A DNA stretch of 64,000 nucleotides. It comes from Staphylococcus coagulans. Lineage in GTDB: Bacteria > Bacillota > Bacilli > Staphylococcales > Staphylococcaceae. Position numbers and translations under genes: made by a program. Every line of letters starts with the position of its first letter. Within the stretch, counting starts at the first letter, position 1. The notes beneath the pieces are model-generated. The model saw nothing but the letters and a program-made list of their open reading frames with translations. It ran no database searches and was not told where the DNA came from. Location: assembly GCF_002901995.1 (NCBI RefSeq), contig NZ_PPQN01000016.1:60596-124595 (forward strand), read 5' to 3'. Shown piece by piece: positions 36,666 to 45,385 of the stretch.

Positions 36666-38211
36666 GGCGCAAGTAGCAATGGTTCTGAACTTAGACAAAT
36701 GTATCGGATGTCATACATGTAGTGTGACATGTAAAAGTACTTGGACAAATCGACCTGGTGCAGAATATATGTGGTTTAACAATGTAGAAACAAAACCGGG
36801 TATCGGCTATCCAAAACGATGGGAAGATCAAGAGCATTACAAAGGGGGATGGACATTAAACAAAAAAGGTAAGCTGGAGTTAAAATCAGGAACACGCTTG
36901 AACAAAATAGCACTTGGTAAAATTTTCTATAACCCAGATATGCCAGTGATTAAAGATTACTATGAACCTTGGACATATAACTATGAGCACTTAACAACAG
37001 CTAAACCTGCCCAACATTCTCCTGTCGCAAAAGCCCATTCATTAATGACAGGACAGCGTATGGACTTAGACTGGGGTCCTAACTGGGAAGACGACTTAGC
37101 AGGCGGACATATTACGGGCCCTCAAGATCCTAACATTCAAAAGATTGAAGAAGAAATTAAATTTAACTTTGATCAAACGTTTATGATGTATTTGCCTCGA
37201 CTTTGTGAACATTGCTTAAACCCAAGCTGTGTCGCATCTTGTCCTTCAGGGGCGATGTATAAACGTGATGAAGATGGTATCGTGTTAGTCGATCAAGAAG
37301 CGTGTCGTGGATGGCGTTACTGTATGACAGGTTGTCCTTATAAAAAAGTATACTTCAACTGGAAAACAAACAAAGCAGAAAAATGTACATTTTGTTTCCC
37401 TCGTGTAGAAGCAGGGATTCCGACAGTTTGTTCTGAAACATGTACAGGCCGTATGCGTTATTTAGGCGTGCTATTATATGATGCGGATCGCGTTCAAGAA
37501 GCGGCGTCTGCTGAAAACGAGCAAGACTTATATGAAAAACAGTTGGACTTATTTTTGAATCCTTATGACGAGGCAGTTATTGAACAAGCAGAGAAAGATG
37601 GTATTTCTCAAGAATGGATTGAAGCAGCTCAAAATTCACCGATTTATAAATTGGCAATTGAATACAAGTTAGCGTTTCCACTTCATCCAGAATATCGTAC
37701 AATGCCGATGGTTTGGTACTGTCCACCTTTAAGTCCAATAATGAATTATTTTGAAGGACAAAATGCCGGAAACAATCCTGATGCTATCTTTCCAGCAATT
37801 GAAGAAATGCGTTTACCTGTACAATATTTGGCAGAGCTTTTCACAGCTGGGGATACAAAAGCTGTGAAAGGGTCACTTCAACGAATGGCTATGATGAGAA
37901 GTTATATGCGTGCACAAAATACAGGCCGTGAGTTTGACATGTCACGCTTAGATCGTGTGGGTCTCACAGAAAGACAAGCAAAAGACATGTACCGTTTATT
38001 GGCGATTGCGAAACATGAAGATCGTTTTGTGATTCCAACGTCACATAAAGAGCAATACATGGACACTTATGCAGCGCAAGGAAGTCAAGGCTATGGTGGT
38101 GAACATTTCGGGGCGAACTGTGATGGTTGTGGTGTGCCTGTAGGTGCAGGTGGTAAAACAGGCCGTGAAATTTATAACGACAATTTCTATGGAGGGATTT
38201 TCCGTGATTAA
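36655..38211 (+). CDS. narH: Respiratory nitrate reductase beta subunit
   Basis: Electron-transfer subunit carrying three [4Fe-4S] and one [3Fe-4S] cluster. 518 residues. Cysteine sets: C16IGCHTC22, CEHCLNPSC...C, and CRGWRYCMTGCPYKK, where the Trp in place of a Cys marks the [3Fe-4S] site as in E. coli NarH, then EKCTFC. The start is TTG 36655, supported by AGAGGTGG at 36641-36648, and overlaps narG. It overlaps narJ by 8 bases. Confidence 0.97.
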   Translation: MKIKAQVAMVLNLDKCIGCHTCSVTCKSTWTNRPGAEYMWFNNVETKPGIGYPKRWEDQEHYKGGWTLNKKGKLELKSGTRLNKIALGKIFYNPDMPVIKDYYEPWTYNYEHLTTAKPAQHSPVAKAHSLMTGQRMDLDWGPNWEDDLAGGHITGPQDPNIQKIEEEIKFNFDQTFMMYLPRLCEHCLNPSCVASCPSGAMYKRDEDGIVLVDQEACRGWRYCMTGCPYKKVYFNWKTNKAEKCTFCFPRVEAGIPTVCSETCTGRMRYLGVLLYDADRVQEAASAENEQDLYEKQLDLFLNPYDEAVIEQAEKDGISQEWIEAAQNSPIYKLAIEYKLAFPLHPEYRTMPMVWYCPPLSPIMNYFEGQNAGNNPDAIFPAIEEMRLPVQYLAELFTAGDTKAVKGSLQRMAMMRSYMRAQNTGREFDMSRLDRVGLTERQAKDMYRLLAIAKHEDRFVIPTSHKEQYMDTYAAQGSQGYGGEHFGANCDGCGVPVGAGGKTGREIYNDNFYGGIFRD

Positions 38212-38779
38212 TCTTGATCGGCTAAACAGCTATAAAGAGACGCTCGGTTACATGAGCCAACAGTTAATTTTTCCAGAGAAGTTAACCTTCCACCCTAAAG
38301 TCTTTGAAGAAATTTTTCATGAAGCGCACCCCGCATATCCATATGTCAAACAATATCGTGAAGAAATGTATGAAAAGAGTTTATCTGAAATTCAAATGCT
38401 TTACACTGATACGTTTGATTTTAATAAAAAAGCGACACTCTACATGACATTTAATCAGTTTGATACCCAAAAAGAACGCGGACAAATGTTAGCAAAATTA
38501 AAAGTACTTTATGAAATGTTTGGCCTAGAGATGCCTTCATCTGAGCTTTCAGATTATTTACCATTGATGTTGGAGTTCTTATACGCTGCTCAATTTGACG
38601 GGGATGAAAGGGCACAAGAAAACACGCAATTATTAGTGATGATCATTGAAGATGGAACGTATCCGATGATGAAATATCTTGAAGAAAAAGGCAATCCTTA
38701 TCGTCACTTAATTAAAGGTCTTAGAGAAACGTTAAAGCAATGCATTGTACAAGTCGAAGAGGTGAGACATCATGTTTAA
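38204..38779 (+). CDS. narJ: Nitrate reductase assembly chaperone (delta subunit)
   Basis: Cytoplasmic chaperone for molybdenum cofactor insertion into NarG; not part of the final enzyme. 191 residues, all-helical appearance, starting MINLDRLNSYKETLGYMSQQ. GTG 38204 with GGAGGG at 38191-38196 is preferred; an earlier start would lie deep in narH. It overlaps both neighbours by 8 bases. Confidence 0.92.
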   Translation: MINLDRLNSYKETLGYMSQQLIFPEKLTFHPKVFEEIFHEAHPAYPYVKQYREEMYEKSLSEIQMLYTDTFDFNKKATLYMTFNQFDTQKERGQMLAKLKVLYEMFGLEMPSSELSDYLPLMLEFLYAAQFDGDERAQENTQLLVMIIEDGTYPMMKYLEEKGNPYRHLIKGLRETLKQCIVQVEEVRHHV

Positions 38780-39449
38780 TCAATTTTTATGGGTGATTTT
38801 CCCGTACCTCTGTCTTGCAATCTTTGTGATTGGTCATATCGTTCGCTACCAATATGACCAGTTTTCATGGACTGCAAAATCGAGTGAATTTATTGAAAAG
38901 AAGCAACTTAAGTGGGGGAGTCTCATGTTTCATTTAGGGATTATTCCCGTGTTTTTCGGTCATGTCGTTGGATTATTGATTCCGGCACATTGGTTAACGG
39001 CAATCGGTGTGAACGATCATATCTACCATATCGGAGCGGTGTATATCGGAAGTATTTTTGGTATAATAACGTTAATCGGTATGTTGTTGTTAACTGCTAG
39101 ACGCGTGACTAAACAAAATGTGCGCCGTTTAAGTTCTGCATCAGATATTTTTGTCAATTTTTTATTGTTATTAATTGTTTTTATTGGATGTTATGCTACA
39201 TTAGTGACAAATGCAACGACGCCTGACTTTGATTATCGACAAACGATTTCAATATGGTTTAGAGGTTTATTTACGTTGCGCCCTGATGCAAGTCTCATGG
39301 TGAGTGTTCCATTAACATTTAAATTGCATATTTTACTGGGTTTTACGATTATGGCATGTTGGCCTTTCACACGTCTTGTGCATGTGTGGAGTGTCCCTTT
39401 ATCTTACGCGAGTCGCAGTTATATTATTTATCGTAAACACAAAATTTAA
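38772..39449 (+). CDS. narI: Respiratory nitrate reductase gamma subunit (cytochrome b)
   Basis: Membrane anchor with two b hemes that oxidises menaquinol and passes electrons to NarH. 225 residues with five hydrophobic helices. Candidate heme ligands are the His of FVIGHIVRYQYD, the His of FGHVVGLLIP, and two His near the C-terminal end (FKLHILLGFT, FTRLVHVWSVP). The start ATG overlaps narJ. It ends 15 bases before nreA. Confidence 0.95.
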   Translation: MFNQFLWVIFPYLCLAIFVIGHIVRYQYDQFSWTAKSSEFIEKKQLKWGSLMFHLGIIPVFFGHVVGLLIPAHWLTAIGVNDHIYHIGAVYIGSIFGIITLIGMLLLTARRVTKQNVRRLSSASDIFVNFLLLLIVFIGCYATLVTNATTPDFDYRQTISIWFRGLFTLRPDASLMVSVPLTFKLHILLGFTIMACWPFTRLVHVWSVPLSYASRSYIIYRKHKI

Positions 39450-39464
39450 ATTGGAGTGATGACC

Positions 39465-39926
39465 GTGAACCAGATTGATTTTTCTCAACATGATTATCAA
39501 GATGAAATAGATAGAATACGTCATGAATATGAGTTTGACTTTGCCGGTATCGCATTACCCTCAGAAGATCATGTTGGTACAAAGATCAAATGGCGTTACG
39601 TGTCAGGCAACTTAAATGAGCGTTATCAACGTATCGTCTTACGTCATGGTCATGGTGTGGCGGGTAATGTGATGAAGACAGGGAAGCCTATGGTGATTCC
39701 GGATACGACACATCATGAAATTCAAAGTTCACTTTTTAACTTTCCAATCTTAATGAGTGAACAGATTACCGCATTAATCGCTATACCTCTATGGCATAAT
39801 CATCGTGTGAAAGGTGTGCTCTTATTAGGCCAACGTAATCAAAAACCGTTACCTCAGATTGCGAGTGATTTGTCGTTAATTAAAGGTATTAGTGGCTTAA
39901 CGAGTGAAGATAAGGTGATGTTATGA
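39465..39926 (+). CDS. nreA: Nitrate sensor NreA (GAF domain)
   Basis: A 153-residue GAF protein that binds nitrate and modulates the kinase NreB. GAF features: RIVLRHGHGVAGNVMKTGKP, then MVIPDTTHHE and ALIAIPLWHNHRVKGVLLLG. TTGGAG at 39451-39456 fits the GTG at 39465 best; GTG 39456 and ATG 39459 overlap it. The gene follows narI by 15 bases and overlaps nreB by 4 (ATGA), so nar and nre genes are one transcription unit. Confidence 0.92.
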   Translation: MNQIDFSQHDYQDEIDRIRHEYEFDFAGIALPSEDHVGTKIKWRYVSGNLNERYQRIVLRHGHGVAGNVMKTGKPMVIPDTTHHEIQSSLFNFPILMSEQITALIAIPLWHNHRVKGVLLLGQRNQKPLPQIASDLSLIKGISGLTSEDKVML

Positions 39927-40966
39927 TGACAGAAAAGACACATGATTTATTGTCGTTTTTATTGTCGTATTACCATAAGACGTCAGAAATGATTATCTTT
40001 ATTGACCGCAATGGTAAAGTGATTTATATGAATGAGGCAGCGAAACGTATCATCTCGCCAGATAATGATATGAGTGGTATTTCTAATACAATATGTGGAC
40101 GTTGTGAAGGATATACCAATGAACATGATTTGCGTACATGTCAAAACTGTTTTTTACATTCAGAAACGTTAGGGAATACGACTTTTCAAGTTTTTATGAA
40201 GACGACTGACAATAAAATTGAGCCTTTTACAGCCACATACCAAACGATTGATGAAGCCCAACAGATTAAGGCGTTTACTTTACAAAATGTCACAGCACAA
40301 CTACAAAGACAAGAAGAACTTTATCAACGTAATATGATTCAAAAGACGATTGCAGCACAAGAAAATGAGCGGAAACGTATCTCTAGAGAACTACATGATG
40401 GTGTAGTTCAAGAGTTGATTAATGTGAATGTTGAAATGCGCTTGCTCAAATATCAGCAAGATATGGATTCTTTATTAGCAAACTCTAGAAATATTGAGGG
40501 CTTGATGACAAAATTAATTGATGACATTCGAAATTTATCATCAGAGTTGCGTCCTTCCTCCTTAGATGATTTAGGGTTAGATGCCGCTTTTAAGTCTTAT
40601 TTTAAGCAACTTGAAAATAATTATGGATTAGTTGTGAATTATCACTTTGATATTGAACCAGAACGTTTTGATACTGAAATCGAAACCGTTGTCTATCGCA
40701 TCGTTCAAGAAGCAGTTTTCAATGCGATGAAATATGCAGATGTTGATGATGTCGATGTCATCATACGAAAAGACCAAAATTATCTCTATGCTGAGGTTTC
40801 AGATCAAGGTTTAGGTTTTGAACCGAGCGATTCGCCTAAAGGGTCTGGATTAGGCTTGTATGGGATGTATGAACGTGCTGAGTTGGTCAACGGGCATTTG
40901 AATATTGAAACGCAGAAAGGTAAAGGCACCATCGTATCGCTCGAAGTACCAATTAGTCAAAAGTGA
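39923..40966 (+). CDS. nreB: Oxygen-sensing histidine kinase NreB
   Basis: Cytoplasmic HisKA_3-type kinase with a PAS domain holding an oxygen-labile [4Fe-4S] cluster. 347 residues. Cluster cysteines are C58-x2-C61 and C73-x2-C76 (ICGRCEG, RTCQNC). The phosphorylated His is H158 in RELHDGVVQE, and ATPase boxes include VYRIVQEAVFNAMKYA and GSGLGLYGMYERA. ATG 39923 overlaps the nreA stop. NreA, NreB and NreC form the nitrate/oxygen control system. Confidence 0.96.
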   Translation: MMTEKTHDLLSFLLSYYHKTSEMIIFIDRNGKVIYMNEAAKRIISPDNDMSGISNTICGRCEGYTNEHDLRTCQNCFLHSETLGNTTFQVFMKTTDNKIEPFTATYQTIDEAQQIKAFTLQNVTAQLQRQEELYQRNMIQKTIAAQENERKRISRELHDGVVQELINVNVEMRLLKYQQDMDSLLANSRNIEGLMTKLIDDIRNLSSELRPSSLDDLGLDAAFKSYFKQLENNYGLVVNYHFDIEPERFDTEIETVVYRIVQEAVFNAMKYADVDDVDVIIRKDQNYLYAEVSDQGLGFEPSDSPKGSGLGLYGMYERAELVNGHLNIETQKGKGTIVSLEVPISQK

Positions 40967-40978
40967 GGGGAATAAAGC

Positions 40979-41629
40979 ATGAGAATCGTAATTGCTGATG
41001 ACCACGCCGTCGTACGTACAGGCTTTTCTATGATACTTAACTTTCAAGAGGATATGGAAGTCGTAGGGACGGCTGCCGATGGCGTTGAGGCGTATCAAAA
41101 AGTGATGAAATATGAGCCGGACGTACTCATTATGGATCTCAGTATGCCACCGGGTGAATCAGGATTAATTGCGACGAGTAAAATCTTAGACAGTTTTCCG
41201 AATACTAAAATTCTGATATTAACGATGTACGATGATGAAGAATATTTATTCCACGTCTTGCGAAGCGGGGCAAGTGGCTATATTTTAAAGAATGCGCCAG
41301 ATGAACAATTATTGTTAGCGATTCGCACAGTCTATCAAGGGCAAACTTATATTGATCCTAAAATGACTACGTCTTTAGTTAAAGAATTTGTTCAATCTTC
41401 ACAGGATGAATCGTACTCAAATGACCCATTCAAGATTTTATCGAAACGTGAACTTGAAATTTTACCGTTAATTGCCAAAGGATATGGGAATAAAGATATT
41501 GCTGAAAAACTATTTGTCTCTGTTAAAACAGTAGAAGCACATAAAACACGTATTATGGATAAACTTAACTTAAAATCAAAACCAGAGCTCGTGGAGTATG
41601 CATTAAAGAAAAAGCTATTAGATTTCTAG
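40979..41629 (+). CDS. nreC: Response regulator NreC (NarL/LuxR family)
   Basis: DNA-binding partner of NreB, activating nar, nir and narT genes. 216 residues. Receiver domain with acidic pair D7-D8 and phospho-acceptor D53 in LIMDLSMP. LuxR-type HTH near the end: [36 protein letters not shown]. The start is ATG 40979, 12 bases after nreB. Terminated perhaps by the head of repeat copy 5. Confidence 0.96.
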   Translation: MRIVIADDHAVVRTGFSMILNFQEDMEVVGTAADGVEAYQKVMKYEPDVLIMDLSMPPGESGLIATSKILDSFPNTKILILTMYDDEEYLFHVLRSGASGYILKNAPDEQLLLAIRTVYQGQTYIDPKMTTSLVKEFVQSSQDESYSNDPFKILSKRELEILPLIAKGYGNKDIAEKLFVSVKTVEAHKTRIMDKLNLKSKPELVEYALKKKLLDF

Positions 41630-41718
41630 TCGACGAAAATGAAGTGTTTTTTGAAGCATAAACAATTCCAATATACGGAGCGGTTTTGAATAATCAAAAG
41701 GTGTGTGTAAAAAAGTTC

Positions 41719-42310
41719 GGCACATCAATTACAAAATAAATAGCGCTAAGATGATTTTTAATAGAAAATTGTCTTAGCGCTTTTTATATGATGAAACTTC
41801 GTATTATATGACTTCGTTTTCCGAGGGAACAGCCTCAGCCTGTAGTCTTCCGCTCGTCCTGTTCCCTCAGGAGTCTCGTCGTAAATACTTCGTTTCTGCA
41901 AGTCACCATTCACTATTATAATTTTAAAAAATAAGTCACTTTCGTATCATTTAATTAATAAGGACAAAAAATCCACGATATTTATCCACATCATAAACGT
42001 TTAGAATTTAAAAGATATACATATCAAAATAAACGATATTTAATTGATAATACATTTACTTTGATACATCCCTCTAATTTTTACAGTTTTGACTTTCTAA
42101 AAAGCTTTCATTGTCTCCTAAAATTGTCCTCTATACCTTCATGATTATGGAATGATTGCCACAATGAACGAGACGCTTAAGGGAAGAGCTGAAGTCAAAA
42201 ATCCAATTTGGCTTCATCAATTTTCAGCTTCAATTAAGCCAAATTTAGTTGAGACTTCAGCCCCTAACCAAGCGAGCTCATGTAGGCAAGGTTATCAAAA
42301 ATTTGAAATG
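41719..42310 (+). repeat. Modular intergenic repeat, copy 5 (longest, interrupted)
   Basis: Leader GGCACATCAATTACAAAATA, head hairpin AGCGCTAAGATGATTTTTA / AAAATTGTCTTAGCGCT (about 41742-41781) with TTTTT, then GGGAACAGCCTCAGCC...GGACAG-like inverted module (TTCCGAGGGAACAGCC / GTTCCCTCAGGAG), then GTCACCATTCACTATTAT with AATAAGTCACTTTCG (shared with copy 3). About 230 bases of unrelated AT-rich sequence intervene (41965-42195). The tail is TCAATTAAGCCAAATTTAGT, CTTCAGCCCCTAACCAAGCG and GTAGGCAAGGTTATCAAAAA. It abuts the broken signal peptidase gene. Confidence 0.78.
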
Positions 42311-42322
42311 TCGGCTCTTTTG

Positions 42323-42894
42323 TTATTTAAAAGTGTCAGGGTTAAAGCCAAATTGGATTCGGTTGAAAGGCCAAACTCTTACGGTTACTTTACCTACAAT
42401 CTGTTGTTCTGAAATCAGACCCACTTCAGGACGTCGACTATCAATACTATTTTGGCGATTATCCCCTAATACCAAGTAGCGATGTGCAGGGATTTTAGCC
42501 TCACCTTGCGCATTTTTTAAATCCTCCACATTAAAATCTTCGGTCAAAAAGTCCCCAATTTTGTACTTTTTATTAGAATCCAAATAGGGTTCTTTTATTT
42601 TTTACCGTTAACGTAAAGTTGATCGTCTTTATATACCACAGTGTCTCCTGGACGACCAATCAATCGCTTAATAAAGTCTTTATGTTGATTCTCATGAAAG
42701 ACAATGACATCACCTCGATTGAGATGGTTCAATGACTTTGAAATCTTGCTGACAATGACACGATCTTTATCGTGAAAAGTGGGAAACATAGATTGCCCTT
42801 TAACGGTATAGGGTGTTCCAATAAAAGTTCTAATCAATAACACAATCGCAATGGCACTGACAATTGCGATGAGCCACTCAACTGTTTTTTTCAA
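42323..42894 (-). pseudogene. Type I signal peptidase gene with a one-base frameshift
   Basis: Membrane serine-lysine protease that cuts secretory signal peptides. The first part (42595-42894) encodes 99 residues with an N-terminal anchor, catalytic Ser35 in GQSMFPT and Lys76 in FIKRLIGRPGD, and stops after YVNGKK. The second part (to 42323) encodes DSNKKYKIGDFLTEDF, the box PAHRYLVLGDNRQNSIDSR and VRVWPFNRIQF. The run of six A (plus-strand T at 42598-42603) needs one more A to join them as KKIKEPYLDS. A full protein would have about 190 residues, as for SpsB. It lies away from the usual spsAB context and is probably an extra copy. Slippage, strain decay or sequence error are all possible. 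Confidence 0.85.
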
Positions 42895-43153
42895 TCAATG
42901 CACCTTCTTTTTAAAATATAATTGCATGTTGATTATTGAAGTCATTCTCTATTACAAATGAGTATAACATACTCCTACACACGTCCCTATTTGATATCCT
43001 TTATTTTATAAATTTTTTATCTTTGCGAATTGATTTAGCTAGGTAAAAAAGCTATTTATGAGATGCCTGATTGTTAAACGTAAAGTGATGTCAATCTCGT
43101 CTTAATCCTGATTTTGTCTAATTTTCAACAATGCTTATACATCAATTTCAGGT

Positions 43154-43190
43154 TAGGGGATACCCCACACTGCGTATAGGGGAAGTCCTT
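43154..43190 (+). promoter_or_regulatory. Tandem NreC-like boxes upstream of narT
   Basis: TAGGGGATACCCCA (43154-43167) matches TAGGG-N4-CCCTA with one mismatch. TAGGGGAAGTCCTT (43177-43190) has the left half and part of the right. Centres lie 23 bases apart, as in the nir and nar regions (25 and 21). Confidence 0.65.
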
Positions 43191-43322
43191 ATGTTATAAA
43201 TTTCACAATAAAGTTAAACTATATTTGAGTTGGAAATGTTTAAATTATCATTTTATCAACGCGTAGAGAAAATTTAGTGAATTTGATTCGAAATGGAGTC
43301 AAACGAGAAAGGTGAATGATCA

Positions 43323-44492
43323 ATGAATAAGTCAAAAGCGGGTTTACAATTAGGGCTTCAAACATTGAGTTTAGTGGCAGGGTTTATGGCATGGAGTATT
43401 ATCGCACCATTGATTCCTTTTATTTCGCAGGATGTTCAAATCTCGAGTGGTCAACTTTCAATTATTTTAGCCATTCCAGTTATATTAGGCTCCGTCTTGC
43501 GTGTACCGTTTGGTTATTTAACGAATATCGTCGGTGCCAAATGGGTATTCTTTACAAGCTTTTTAGTATTACTCGTGCCTATATTCTTATTAAGCCAAGC
43601 GACATCTCCAGGGGCACTCATGTTTGCAGGCTTTTTCCTTGGTGTTGGTGGGGCAATCTTCTCAGTAGGGGTAACCTCATTACCTAAATATTTTTCCAAA
43701 GATAAAGTGGGGCTTGCGAATGGGATATATGGTATGGGTAACCTCGGTACTGCAGTATCTTCATTTTTAGCACCTCCTATTGCAGGTTTGATTGGTTGGC
43801 AAAATACAGTGCGTAGCTATTTAATTATTATGGCTGTATTTGCAGTCATCATGTTTTTCTTAGGTGATGGCAATGAACCAAAAGTCAAAGTGCCTTTAGT
43901 CGAACAATCAAGAAAGTTAATGCGTAATTACAAACTTTATTATTTAAGTTTTTGGTATTTTATTACATTTGGTGCATTCGTGGCTTTCGGTCTTTTCTTA
44001 CCGAACTTCCTTGTTCAAAACTTTGGTATTGATAAAGTAGATGCAGGGATTCGTACCGGAGTTTTCATTGCATTAGCAACATGTTTACGACCACTTGGTG
44101 GTATTTTAGGTGATAAGTTTAACGCTGTCTCTATGCTGAAAGTATTCTTTTCAATTATGATTGTAGGTGCACTCATTTTAGGTATTTCCAGTCAAATTTT
44201 ATTATTTACAATTGGATGCTTAACAGTGAGTATCTGTGTCGGTATCGGTAATGGCTTAGTGTTTAAGCTCGTTCCACTATATTTCACAACAGAAGCTGGC
44301 GTTGCGAATGGTATTGTCTCAATGATGGGCGGTCTTGGAGGCTTCTTCCCACCATTAGTGATTACAGCGGTAACGTCGCTCACAGGTTCAAGTCATCTCG
44401 CCTTTATATTCTTAAGTATTTTTGGGATTGTCGCATTATTAACAATGTTTAATTTATCTAAACGCGAACAAGCAGTGTCAACAGTTGAATAA
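43323..44492 (+). CDS. narT: Nitrate/nitrite transporter NarT (MFS)
   Basis: A 389-residue major facilitator protein of the NarK type with twelve hydrophobic helices, taking up nitrate and possibly exporting nitrite. Family landmarks: [15 protein letters not shown] in helix 1, [14 protein letters not shown] (nitrate signature-like glycine-rich segment, about residues 140-153) and [15 protein letters not shown], then [12 protein letters not shown] for the second signature. Start ATG 43323 follows GAGAAAGG. It is monocistronic, with paired NreC-like boxes upstream and a terminator at 44525. Confidence 0.95.
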   Translation: MNKSKAGLQLGLQTLSLVAGFMAWSIIAPLIPFISQDVQISSGQLSIILAIPVILGSVLRVPFGYLTNIVGAKWVFFTSFLVLLVPIFLLSQATSPGALMFAGFFLGVGGAIFSVGVTSLPKYFSKDKVGLANGIYGMGNLGTAVSSFLAPPIAGLIGWQNTVRSYLIIMAVFAVIMFFLGDGNEPKVKVPLVEQSRKLMRNYKLYYLSFWYFITFGAFVAFGLFLPNFLVQNFGIDKVDAGIRTGVFIALATCLRPLGGILGDKFNAVSMLKVFFSIMIVGALILGISSQILLFTIGCLTVSICVGIGNGLVFKLVPLYFTTEAGVANGIVSMMGGLGGFFPPLVITAVTSLTGSSHLAFIFLSIFGIVALLTMFNLSKREQAVSTVE

Positions 44493-44524
44493 TCTAACTT
44501 TTTAAATGATAATCGAATGATTTA

Positions 44525-44570
44525 AAACGTCTTTGAAACGGGTGACAGCTCGTCTTTAAAGACGTTTTTA
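44525..44570 (+). terminator. Terminator of narT
   Basis: AAACGTCTTT (44525-44534) pairs with AAAGACGTTT (44558-44567), followed by TTTA. The loop is 23 bases. Confidence 0.75.
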
Positions 44571-44744
44571 TATGTGAAGCATAGTGAAGCTTAAGTTTTA
44601 TTTTATGATGGCTCATGGTGAAATCCCAATTTGGATGCCGATTGTATTATGACTTTTATGTGACGACAAATACTGAAAGTAATGTAAGAAAAAGATTTGT
44701 GATAAGATGTATAATAAGATTGTAATAAGGTGGAGGCACATGAA

Positions 44745-45101
44745 ATGGCAAAGAAAATTTTAAAACTCGTTTTGGCTTTAGTGTTGTTATTTGTAATTGT
44801 CGCGGCTGGCTTTTTTGCATATAAGGGTTATCAAAAAAGTCAAAACTTAAAGCTAATCGATCAGTATTTAACTGAACATCATTTGAGCGATAAAGTTATT
44901 AAAGAGAAGTCTGAGTATGATCCAAGAAAAGGTGTGTTTTATAAAGAATTAACCTTAAAAGGTGACGAAAAAAATACATATATTGCGCAGCCTATTCATC
45001 TCAAGCGTGGCTTTTTCTTACAAGGCTTCGATTCAAAAACGAAAAAGCATGATAAAAAAGCGAAATACAATTATTTCAATGAAAATTATAAAATGAAATA
45101 A
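44745..45101 (+). CDS. DUF3139 family membrane-anchored protein
   Basis: 118 residues: one N-terminal hydrophobic helix (about residues 5-26), then YKGYQKSQNLKLIDQYLTEH and a basic, lysine-rich tail. The length and layout match DUF3139 proteins of staphylococci, whose function is unknown. ATG 44745 follows GGTGGAGG at 44729-44736; the in-frame GTG at 44730 overlaps that site and is rejected. It is monocistronic, with a clear terminator at 45128. Confidence 0.8.
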   Translation: MAKKILKLVLALVLLFVIVAAGFFAYKGYQKSQNLKLIDQYLTEHHLSDKVIKEKSEYDPRKGVFYKELTLKGDEKNTYIAQPIHLKRGFFLQGFDSKTKKHDKKAKYNYFNENYKMK

Positions 45102-45127
45102 TGGCAATTCAAGGTCGTTGATCAAGC

Positions 45128-45164
45128 AAAGCACTGAAATCAGTTCTGGATTTCAGTGCTTTTT
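45128..45164 (+). terminator. Terminator after the DUF3139 gene
   Basis: AAGCACTGAAATC (45129-45141) pairs with GATTTCAGTGCTT (45149-45161), with TTTT following. Perfect 13-bp stem. Confidence 0.9.
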
Positions 45165-45267
45165 AATGAAGACGTGAGTTAGAGCGGATATTTTAAATCT
45201 ACTTTGCATGTAATTTGTACTTTAAGTGACAAAATGGTGCAGTTGAATCAATATTTTTAAAAAGAAA

Positions 45268-45333
45268 AGGCAGTAGATGACGTTATGCACGTAACCTTTA
45301 ACAAAAGTTTAGCATCGTGTGTCATCTCTGCCT
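45268..45333 (-). terminator. Terminator of the lactate dehydrogenase-like gene (minus strand)
   Basis: On the minus strand AGGCAGAGATGAC pairs with GTCATCTACTGCCT (45333-45268, one bulge), followed by TTTTCTTTTTAAA. Confidence 0.78.
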
Positions 45334-45385
45334 AAATAAATGACTTTCAAAGGGCAATCAGTGCCGTCTGAAATGATTGCGAGAC

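Noticed and set aside
41982..41990. TTATCCACA, a perfect DnaA box
   Set aside because: Single copy in AT-rich repeat sequence, with no cluster of boxes and no dnaA or repN-type gene; expected by chance.
42152..42479. Open frames on the plus strand
   Set aside because: They overlap the tail of repeat copy 5 and the antisense of the signal peptidase gene and have no ribosome-binding site.
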